Below, piece after piece: positions 1 to 4,685 of a DNA stretch of 5,916 nt. Every line of letters begins with the position of its first letter. The stretch's first letter is position 1. The position numbers were made by a program, and so were the translations under genes. The notes under the pieces are model-generated. The model ran no database searches, had not been told where the DNA came from, and worked only from the letters and a program-made list of their open reading frames with translations. The DNA lies in the NCBI GenBank assembly GCA_029857975.1, contig JAOUFX010000226.1, forward strand, positions 1 to 5,916, given 5' to 3'. Source of the DNA: Deltaproteobacteria bacterium (GTDB lineage: Bacteria; Desulfobacterota; SM23-61).

Positions 1-2
1 GC

Positions 3-68
3 CCTCCCTCCTGGCCAAGGCCGTACCCCCCGATTCAGGGTGCGGGAAAGTCCTTCCTCCCTCCTGGC
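3..68. repeat. 13-nt direct repeat pair, C/T-rich
   Basis: CCTCCCTCCTGGC occurs at 3-15 and again at 56-68, start to start 53 bases apart, with unrelated sequence between. The unit is low in complexity, so it could arise by slippage or chance. No function is assigned. Confidence 0.5.
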
Positions 69-82
69 ATTTTTACCGCACC
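39..82. repeat. Inverted repeat GGTGCGG / CCGCACC
   Basis: GGTGCGG at 39-45 is the exact reverse complement of CCGCACC at 76-82. A G-T pair and an A-T pair can be added on the outside. The 30-base loop contains the second copy of the C/T-rich direct repeat. In RNA this would be a 7- to 9-bp stem. No known RNA family is recognised. Confidence 0.4.
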
Positions 83-173
83 TTGGTCTGGGCCCGGAAG
101 CCAGGGCGATTCGCGCCGGCAGCATCGGTTGGGATATTACTTGAAAAGGGGAAGGCCTTTTTCATCCGTCGAA

Positions 174-208
174 GGGGGTGGGCAAGAAGCCCAAACTTGC
201 CCACCCCC
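174..208. other. Perfect 13-bp GC-rich hairpin upstream of the TPR-lolB promoter
   Basis: GGGGGTGGGCAAG (174-186) is the exact reverse complement of CTTGCCCACCCCC (196-208), with a 9-base loop at 187-195. On the plus strand the stem is followed by a run of A, not T, and there is no A run to its left that would give a minus-strand U tract. It is therefore not a standard intrinsic terminator in either direction. It ends 22 bases before the -35 box. It may mark the 3' end of an upstream transcript, as a Rho-dependent or processed end, or insulate the promoter. These roles are inference. Confidence 0.55.
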
Positions 209-259
209 AAAAAAACAGCTTAAAAGAAAATTGACATCAGGCCTACAAGGGAGTATCAT
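209..259 (+). promoter_or_regulatory. Sigma70-type promoter for the TPR-lolB-like operon
   Basis: The -35 box is TTGACA at 231-236, a perfect consensus. After the ideal 17-bp spacer comes TATCAT at 254-259, five of six matches to TATAAT. The predicted start of transcription is near 265-268, giving a leader of about 40 nt before the ATG at 306. The 22 bases just before the -35 are strongly A-rich (A runs at 209-215, 222-225 and 227-230), as in an UP element that the RNA polymerase alpha subunit would contact. No operator-like palindrome overlaps the boxes, so the promoter looks constitutive. Function is predicted from sequence only. Confidence 0.75.
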
Positions 260-292
260 AAATTAACTATTCTTAAAGGGTTGCTCAAAGCA

Positions 293-298
293 AGAGGA
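293..298 (+). promoter_or_regulatory. Ribosome binding site deciding the TPR gene start
   Basis: AGAGGA at 293-298 lies seven bases before the ATG at 306, the usual spacing. A possible TTG start at 300, two codons upstream in the same frame, would sit one base from this site and is therefore unlikely. The choice changes the protein by only two residues and does not affect the signal peptide. Confidence 0.7.
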
Positions 299-305
299 AT
301 TGCCT

Positions 306-2015
306 ATGTCCTTCACGAGAAGGGCTTTTTTTTATCTACTCCTTTTCTTTCTGGCCTCCGCCTGCGCCACTATAAAACCCATTTCCTCCTCAACCAAAGA
401 TTTTTTACCACCGGGGTCTGCCGCTAAATCTTATTATCATTTTTTACTTGCCCAACTCAATCAAAGAACTGGCGACATCGATCAGGCGATCCACCAGTAC
501 CTTAAAGCCCTGGAACATGATAAAAGCTCTGCTTACCTCCATACTCATCTGGCGGCCCTATATCTCAAGAAAGGCCTTCCGGAAAAGGCTCTGCACGAGG
601 GAGAAAAAGCCATCCAGGTTAATCCGGATAACGTCCCCGCCCATCTGCTCCTGGGGGGCTTATACCTCTCTCTCCAGCAGCACCAAAAGGCGATCCAGGC
701 CTACCAGAAAGCAATCCAGCTCGCACCCCAAAGCCAGGAAGCTTACCTCTTTCTGGGAACCCTTTACGCCGAGCAGAAAGATTACGATAAGGCCGTAACC
801 AACTTCCAATCTCTTTTAGCCATTGATCCCCATTCCTTAATGGGCCATTACTACCTGGCTCGAGTCTATGCCGAGATGAAACGTTTCGATGAGGCCAAGC
901 AACACTACCGGGACTCTCTGGAGATCAAACCCCATTTCGAACCTGCCCTTATGGATATGGCCTTGATCTATGAAATTCAGCAAGAAAACGAAAAGGCCAT
1001 CAAGATTTACAAAGAAATCTTAACCTTAAACCCTTCGAATCCGGAAGCCCACGAGCGGTTGGGTCAGGTCTTCATCCGTCAGAACAAGCTTAACGAAGCT
1101 CTGACCGAGTTTCATGCCGCCGAAAAATTAACCATCAATAATCATGAGGTGCGGACGAAGATCGGACTTATCTACTTTGAACAAGGGCGGCTGGACGAAG
1201 CCATCGAGCAGTTTTCCTTTGTCCTCTCCTCCCAACCGGAGAATGACCGGGTACGATATTATTTAGGAACGGCTTATGAGGAGAAAAAAGAATTGGATCG
1301 CGCCGCGGAAGAGTTTAAACGAATCCCGCCATCCTCTTCTCTCTACGTCGATTCCCAGATTCATTTGGCGTATGTCTACGATAAACAGAACAAAGCCGAG
1401 GCGGCGATCTCTGCTCTTCAGGCCGCAATCCGGGTCAAAGCGGACAACCCCGAACTCTACCGCTTTTTAGCCTCTTTCTACGAGAAAACCAACCAGTTTG
1501 AGGAGGGAATCCGCCTGCTCAAAAAAGCTCTGGAATTGGCCCCCCAAAATGAAAAAATCCTTTTTAACCTGGGAGTCTGCTTCGACAAATCCGGAAACTG
1601 GCAGGAAGGTATTGCCCAAATGCGTAAAGTTCTGGAACTGAATCCCAATCATGCCCAAGCTCTCAATTATATCGGCTACACCTTTGCCGACAAAGGAATT
1701 AACCTGGATGAAGCGGAGGGCCTCATCAAGCGGGCCTTGGAGTTGAAGCCCAATGATGGTTATATCACTGACAGCCTGGGTTGGCTTTACTTCAAAAAGG
1801 GAGCCATGGAAAAAGCGGTAGCGGAATTGGAAAAAGCTCACCGCTTGGCTCCGGATGATCCGATTATTGCCGAACATCTGGGAGACGCTTATGCCCACAG
1901 CAAGCTGTTCGATAAAGCCATCGAGATGTATGAAAGGGCCAATAAATTGGACCCCAAAAAATCTGAGTTGAAAGAAAAGATTAAAAAATTACAAAAAGAA
2001 AAGAAACGCGAATGA
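306..2015 (+). CDS. Outer-membrane lipoprotein with about 15 tetratricopeptide repeats
   Basis: This is a 569-aa predicted lipoprotein. Residues 1-19 form a signal peptide (Arg at 5-6, then a Phe/Leu-rich core) ending in an Ala-Ser-Ala-Cys lipobox with Cys20. Ala at +2 predicts outer-membrane sorting. From about residue 40 to 555 I count about 15 consecutive 34-residue TPR units, with the usual Leu/Gly/Tyr at 7-8-11, Ala at 20 and Pro near 32. One unit around the middle (ending IPPSSS) is short. The C-terminal tail is Lys/Glu-rich. TPR solenoids bind proteins, so it is probably a scaffold, but its partners are unknown. The last two bases before the stop overlap the start of the LolB-like gene, so the two products are translationally coupled. 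TPR genes next to lolB are known in other Proteobacteria, for example Pseudomonas. I am sure of the fold and lipidation, not of the role. Confidence 0.93.
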   Translation: MSFTRRAFFYLLLFFLASACATIKPISSSTKDFLPPGSAAKSYYHFLLAQLNQRTGDIDQAIHQYLKALEHDKSSAYLHTHLAALYLKKGLPEKALHEGEKAIQVNPDNVPAHLLLGGLYLSLQQHQKAIQAYQKAIQLAPQSQEAYLFLGTLYAEQKDYDKAVTNFQSLLAIDPHSLMGHYYLARVYAEMKRFDEAKQHYRDSLEIKPHFEPALMDMALIYEIQQENEKAIKIYKEILTLNPSNPEAHERLGQVFIRQNKLNEALTEFHAAEKLTINNHEVRTKIGLIYFEQGRLDEAIEQFSFVLSSQPENDRVRYYLGTAYEEKKELDRAAEEFKRIPPSSSLYVDSQIHLAYVYDKQNKAEAAISALQAAIRVKADNPELYRFLASFYEKTNQFEEGIRLLKKALELAPQNEKILFNLGVCFDKSGNWQEGIAQMRKVLELNPNHAQALNYIGYTFADKGINLDEAEGLIKRALELKPNDGYITDSLGWLYFKKGAMEKAVAELEKAHRLAPDDPIIAEHLGDAYAHSKLFDKAIEMYERANKLDPKKSELKEKIKKLQKEKKRE

Positions 2016-2782
2016 GGATTTGGCTTCTTAGCCTGCTATTCTTCTTGCCGATCAGTGGTTGTGCCACCCTTCCCGTCCTTCCCCCCGAAACTCCTTCACC
2101 CGAATTTCTTTTAAATCAAATCAGGACCCGCCTCCAAACCTTTGAAGGCTTGAAAGGCCTGGCCCAGGTGAAAGTTTCTGCAGCGGGAAAAAACTTCCAT
2201 GCGCAGGAAGTCCTTTTTGTGCGTCGCCCGGGGTGGTTGCGAGCGGAAAGTTTGAGCCCTCTGGGTACGCCCCAGTTCTATTTGGTTACGGATGGACGCG
2301 AGTTGAGTCTATATAATCCTGCCGAGAATCGGTATTATTGGGGCCGGGCCATGGCCAAGCATCTTTCCTTGGCCCTGCCGTTAGCCTTGGAGCCGGATGA
2401 AGTCGTTTCTTTTCTTTTAGGTGACCCTATTTTGATCGATTACGACTTAGCCTCCACTCGCCGAGATGGGCAGGAGGGTCTTTGGACCGTAGAACTTGCT
2501 TCTACCTCACGCCGAGAGCGCCAGATTCTTTGGGTAAACCCTTTCTCCTGGCATATTCTTCGTGCCGAATTTTACCGGCCGGCCTTATTCCAACGCCTAA
2601 TTTTTGAAGACTTCCGCCGCATTCAAGGTTTCCTCTTCCCCCAAAAAATCCAGTTTACGTCCTTCGAACCGGTGGCCCGGCTCACGGTGGAATACTTCGA
2701 GATAGAGTTAAACCCCTTCTGGACAGCACAAGATTTTCAGCTTCCGGTGCCCCGGGGGACTACGGTCATTCCTCTGCCCTAA
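2012..2782 (+). CDS. LolB-like (DUF4292-type) outer-membrane lipoprotein
   Basis: This 256-aa lipoprotein has a signal peptide (Arg2, then a Trp/Leu/Phe-rich core) with an Ile-Ser-Gly-Cys lipobox, Cys17, and Ala at +2. The mature part is rich in alternating beta-strand patterns, as in the half-barrel LolA/LolB fold. Landmarks are an amphipathic helix near 30-45, a strand with the RxGWLRAE pattern near 72-80, an SPLG loop near 82-85, and strands such as FYLVTDGRELSLY near 89-101. LolB receives lipoproteins from the periplasmic carrier LolA and inserts them into the outer membrane; assigning that role here rests on fold and neighbourhood. The ATG overlaps the TPR stop codon (ATGA). Its own Shine-Dalgarno is weak (a purine-rich AAAGAAAAGAAA stretch), so coupling to the TPR gene is likely. 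It could instead be another DUF4292 protein without insertase activity. The ispE gene that often follows lolB is absent. Confidence 0.8.
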   Translation: MRIWLLSLLFFLPISGCATLPVLPPETPSPEFLLNQIRTRLQTFEGLKGLAQVKVSAAGKNFHAQEVLFVRRPGWLRAESLSPLGTPQFYLVTDGRELSLYNPAENRYYWGRAMAKHLSLALPLALEPDEVVSFLLGDPILIDYDLASTRRDGQEGLWTVELASTSRRERQILWVNPFSWHILRAEFYRPALFQRLIFEDFRRIQGFLFPQKIQFTSFEPVARLTVEYFEIELNPFWTAQDFQLPVPRGTTVIPLP

Positions 2783-2884
2783 GCAATTTTGAAGACTTAT
2801 CGGGAGATCATCAGGTTGGGAGGCACCCCGTCGTTAGCATCCGGCTCTTGGGGTTGAAAGCGCAAGATTGGTTGGCGGGAAGGG
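2783..2884. other. Intergenic gap between convergent operons, no clear terminator
   Basis: The plus-strand LolB-like gene and minus-strand cpoB converge on this 102-base gap. I looked for a bidirectional terminator. The best inverted repeat is ACCCC (2825-2829) with GGGGT (2850-2854), only 5 bp with a 20-base loop and no T run on either side. Transcription may end by Rho or by collision, or read through into antisense RNA. No small gene or tRNA is visible. Confidence 0.6.
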
Positions 2885-3925
2885 CTACCCGATTTCTTGC
2901 ATTTTCTTGCGAGCTCGCTTGGCTTGGTCTGATTTAGGGAAACGCTTGATGACTTCTTTTAATATCAGCTTGGCGTTTATTGTATCCTTCATCTCCAGGA
3001 AGGCGATCCCTTGACGGAACAGCGCGTCGGGAGCCTTGTTCCCCTTGGGATATTGTTTAATCACTTCATCAAATTCCAAAATGGCTTCTTCATATTTTTT
3101 TTCGGCGAAATAGCATTCTCCCAGCCAGTAATGGGCATTCTCCGCATACTTGGACTTGGGGTAAACCTCCAGAAATCTCTTGAAATCTGCTTTCGCTCCC
3201 TCGACATTGCCCTTGGTAAATTGCTCGTAAGCTTTCTTGTAAGCTTCATCGGGAGAGGCGATAACTTTTTTTCCTTCCGGTTCCGCTTTCTGGGATGGAA
3301 CTTGTCCTGTGGTAGGCGCACCTTGGGCTGGGGGGGTCGGGACAGCCGGAGATTTCTCTGCGCCGGTTTCCGCTTCGCCCTTGGCAGCCTTACTTTCGGC
3401 CGCTATTTTATTCTCCCATTCTTCCACGCTTTTGTTCAGGGCCGCAATCCGTTTATCCAATTCGTCGAGCTTCCCCTGGTAGGCCTCTTTGAGGGTTTTG
3501 GTTTCCCCAAAAGTCTTCTGGGCAAAGTATTTACTTTCTTCAAACCGTCCCATCAGATTTTGCACTTCCATCTGGATTTTATCCAGCCGGGCTCCCAGGT
3601 CTGCCTGGTAGCGGCGCATGGGTTGGCTGGCAGTCTCCATCTCTTTTTCCAAAAACCCGATTTTCGTCTTGGTCTCGGTCCCTAGGGTAGTCATTTCTTG
3701 GTGCAGATCATTGATCTTTTTCCCCAGGGTATCCGTCTTGGTGGAAAGGTTTTTAATCTCTGAGTTTAAATCATAGAGATTCCGCTGGAGGGCCAAAAGT
3801 TCTTTGGTGTTGTTGTTCGTATCACGCTGGAGGGCTTCCAGGTCGTTTTGGGTGGCGCATCCGCTGAAAGATAATAAGCCGAGCGAAATAAGAGCGAGTA
3901 AAAAAAAGCGATTTATTTTTTTCAT
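2885..3925 (-). CDS. cpoB: Tol-Pal system protein CpoB (YbgF), lipidated form
   Basis: The protein has 346 aa from the ATG at 3925. A longer reading from 4021 would overlap the end of pal and place 32 non-signal-like residues ahead of an obvious signal peptide, so I reject it. Residues 1-22 are the signal peptide with a Phe-Ser-Gly-Cys lipobox (Cys23, Ala at +2). Residues 24-174 are a long heptad-like coiled coil. Residues 175-222 are an Ala/Pro/Lys/Glu linker, and 223-346 are three TolA-type TPRs (motifs such as FLEVYPKSKYAENAHYWLGE). In E. coli, CpoB is about 263 aa, not lipidated, and links Tol-Pal to PBP1B during division. Here the coiled coil is longer and the protein is probably membrane-anchored. 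It is the last gene of the tolB-pal-cpoB series. Its Shine-Dalgarno is poor (AGGA about 14 bases upstream). Confidence 0.93.
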   Translation of the reverse strand: MKKINRFFLLALISLGLLSFSGCATQNDLEALQRDTNNNTKELLALQRNLYDLNSEIKNLSTKTDTLGKKINDLHQEMTTLGTETKTKIGFLEKEMETASQPMRRYQADLGARLDKIQMEVQNLMGRFEESKYFAQKTFGETKTLKEAYQGKLDELDKRIAALNKSVEEWENKIAAESKAAKGEAETGAEKSPAVPTPPAQGAPTTGQVPSQKAEPEGKKVIASPDEAYKKAYEQFTKGNVEGAKADFKRFLEVYPKSKYAENAHYWLGECYFAEKKYEEAILEFDEVIKQYPKGNKAPDALFRQGIAFLEMKDTINAKLILKEVIKRFPKSDQAKRARKKMQEIG

Positions 3926-3944
3926 AGGGCCAGCCGAATCCTGA

Positions 3945-3982
3945 GGAACTCTTCCTCCATTCTTCGTTGGAGGAAGAGTTCC
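3945..3982 (-). repeat. Perfect 15-bp hairpin between pal and cpoB
   Basis: GGAACTCTTCCTCCA (3945-3959) and TGGAGGAAGAGTTCC (3968-3982) are exact reverse complements with an 8-base loop at 3960-3967. In the pal-cpoB transcript the stem starts about 16 bases after the pal stop and ends 19 bases before the cpoB ATG. No U tract follows, so it is not a standard intrinsic terminator. The downstream arm carries GGAGGA, a perfect Shine-Dalgarno-like sequence locked in the stem, but at about 28 bases it is too far from the ATG to serve it. Likely roles are protecting the 3' end of pal mRNA, partial attenuation, or setting a lower CpoB:Pal ratio. All of these are inference. Confidence 0.75.
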
Positions 3983-3998
3983 CGCAGATGGGGAAGGG

Positions 3999-4613
3999 TT
4001 ATTTAGTCTTAATAAATTCATCCCGGCGGTTCTTAGAACGTTCCGACTCGTTTTTGTTGGGCACCAGAGGTCTTTCTTCTCCGTAGCTGATGGTAGATAT
4101 CCTTGCCGAGGCTATCCCCAGCCCTTCCAAGTATTTTTTGGCGCTGTTAGCCCGCCGCTCACCCAGAGCCAGGTTGTATTCGGATGTTCCGATGTCACAG
4201 GTATGCCCTTCGATCTGAACTTTCTCGGCGCGACTTCTGGACATCCAGGCGGCAAGTTTCTCTAAGTTTTCTTTCGATTTCGTGGAGAGGGTGTAATCAT
4301 CGAAAGCAAACTGAATACGCAGGCTCACCAGATCAATGGGTTCAGGCGCTGGCTTAGGGGGAGCAGCTTCAGGCTTAGGCTCAACCTTGGGGGGCGGCGC
4401 CGCTTCCACCTTAGGCTCTTCTTTGGGCGGCGGCGGGGGCGGCGGGGGCGGCGGCGGCGGTTCTGGTTTGGGCACTTCTTTTTTGGCTTCGACAACTGGC
4501 TTCGCTGCCGCTTCCTCTTTGACCACCTGCTTCTTGGCACATGCGGTCGCGATGAAGGCAAGGGCGACAATGGAGATCAGAACGACCAACCATACTGAAG
4601 ATTTTCTCAACAT
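3999..4613 (-). CDS. pal: Peptidoglycan-associated lipoprotein Pal
   Basis: Pal (204 aa) anchors the outer membrane to peptidoglycan and is released and moved by TolB and TolA during constriction. Residues 1-24 are the signal peptide with an Ala-Thr-Ala-Cys lipobox (Cys25, Ala at +2). Residues 26-92 form a Lys/Glu/Pro/Ala linker with 12 consecutive prolines at 52-63. Residues 93-204 are the OmpA C-terminal domain: FAFDD at 102-106, IEGHT at 134-138, SEYNLALGERRA at 144-155, SYGEERP at 176-182 and KNRRDEF at 194-200. The Arg of LGERRA that binds diaminopimelate is present. The Asp normally following GHT/GHA is Cys139, with Asp140 next to it. The start has an excellent site, GGAGGA, seven bases upstream. 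The gene lies 72 bases after tolB in the same direction. The protein is longer than E. coli Pal (173 aa) because of the linker. Confidence 0.96.
   Translation of the reverse strand: MLRKSSVWLVVLISIVALAFIATACAKKQVVKEEAAAKPVVEAKKEVPKPEPPPPPPPPPPPPKEEPKVEAAPPPKVEPKPEAAPPKPAPEPIDLVSLRIQFAFDDYTLSTKSKENLEKLAAWMSRSRAEKVQIEGHTCDIGTSEYNLALGERRANSAKKYLEGLGIASARISTISYGEERPLVPNKNESERSKNRRDEFIKTK
4425..4460 (-). repeat. Proline-codon repeat encoding 12 consecutive prolines in Pal
   Basis: Twelve proline codons in a row occupy 36 bases: nine CCG and three CCC. The CCC interruptions are at the 5th, 8th and 12th codons. The array lies in the linker between lipid anchor and OmpA-like domain. As a near-perfect triplet repeat it could change in length without breaking the frame. 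Polyproline runs of this size stall ribosomes unless EF-P acts. Confidence 0.9.
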
Positions 4614-4620
4614 TCCTTTC

Positions 4621-4626
4621 TCCTCC
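4621..4626 (-). promoter_or_regulatory. Strong ribosome binding site of pal
   Basis: On the minus strand GGAGGA (plus-strand TCCTCC, 4621-4626) lies seven bases before the pal ATG at 4613, within an AAAGGAGGAGAAAGGA context. It is the best Shine-Dalgarno in the window, which fits Pal being among the most abundant envelope lipoproteins, and it fixes the start codon. Confidence 0.8.
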
Positions 4627-4638
4627 TTTTCTTGAAAT

Positions 4639-4668
4639 ATTTTAGGAAAATAAAAAGCACGGCTTGAA
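4639..4668 (-). promoter_or_regulatory. Possible weak internal promoter ahead of pal
   Basis: In the AT-rich gap between tolB and pal the minus strand reads TTCAAG (4668-4663), an 18-base spacer, then TAAAAT (4644-4639). The -10 matches TATAAT at five of six positions; the -35 is poor (three of six). Initiation would fall near 4631 and give an 18-nt leader still containing the pal Shine-Dalgarno. An AT-rich gap makes such matches likely by chance, so this is only a candidate for separate pal expression. Confidence 0.25.
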
Positions 4669-4685
4669 TTTTCTCTTTTTTCCCT

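Larger units (their letters stand above)
1..230. other. Upstream region without a confident gene
   Basis: No gene can be supported here. All three plus-strand frames are open for long stretches from the window edge (stops at 142-144, 221-223 and about 262-264), which shows that openness alone means nothing in this GC-rich stretch. Frame 1 could be the last 47 codons of an upstream gene, since its TGA at 142-144 is followed 30 bases later by a strong hairpin. Its Pro/Arg/Gly-rich translation faintly recalls the FeoA-like tail of DtxR-type repressors (an LGLxPEAR segment), but this is too weak to call. The minus strand is open from an ATG at 125 to the window edge without a recognisable product. 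The segment also holds a direct repeat (3-15 and 56-68) and an inverted repeat (39-45 with 76-82). Confidence 0.5.

Noticed and set aside
37..120. Resemblance to a cobalamin riboswitch (GGTG...AAAGTCC, CCGCACCT, then CCCGGAAGCCAGG)
   Set aside because: The pieces are too close together, the conserved central arms and the usual closing ACCTGCC are missing, and the downstream gene is not cobalamin-related and has its own promoter after the structure.
174..208. Intrinsic terminator
   Set aside because: The stem is strong, but the tract after it on the plus strand is A rather than T, and no suitable tract exists for the minus strand.
1467..1898. 143-codon minus-strand open frame inside the TPR gene
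   Set aside because: It is antisense to highly regular TPRs and has no recognisable domain or start signal.
3011..3685. 224-codon plus-strand open frame
   Set aside because: It lies wholly antisense to cpoB, whose signal peptide, coiled coil and TPRs are clear. Its Phe/Leu/Gly-rich composition is what antisense reading of Lys/Glu-rich coding gives.
3926..4021. N-terminal extension of CpoB starting at 4021
   Set aside because: It overlaps the end of pal, runs through the hairpin, and puts a Pro/Asn/Gly-rich segment in front of a textbook lipoprotein signal peptide beginning at 3925.
4336..4635. Glycine-rich open frame on the plus strand
   Set aside because: It is the antisense shadow of the proline-rich Pal linker; the glycine run mirrors the proline codons and there is no ribosome site or family match.
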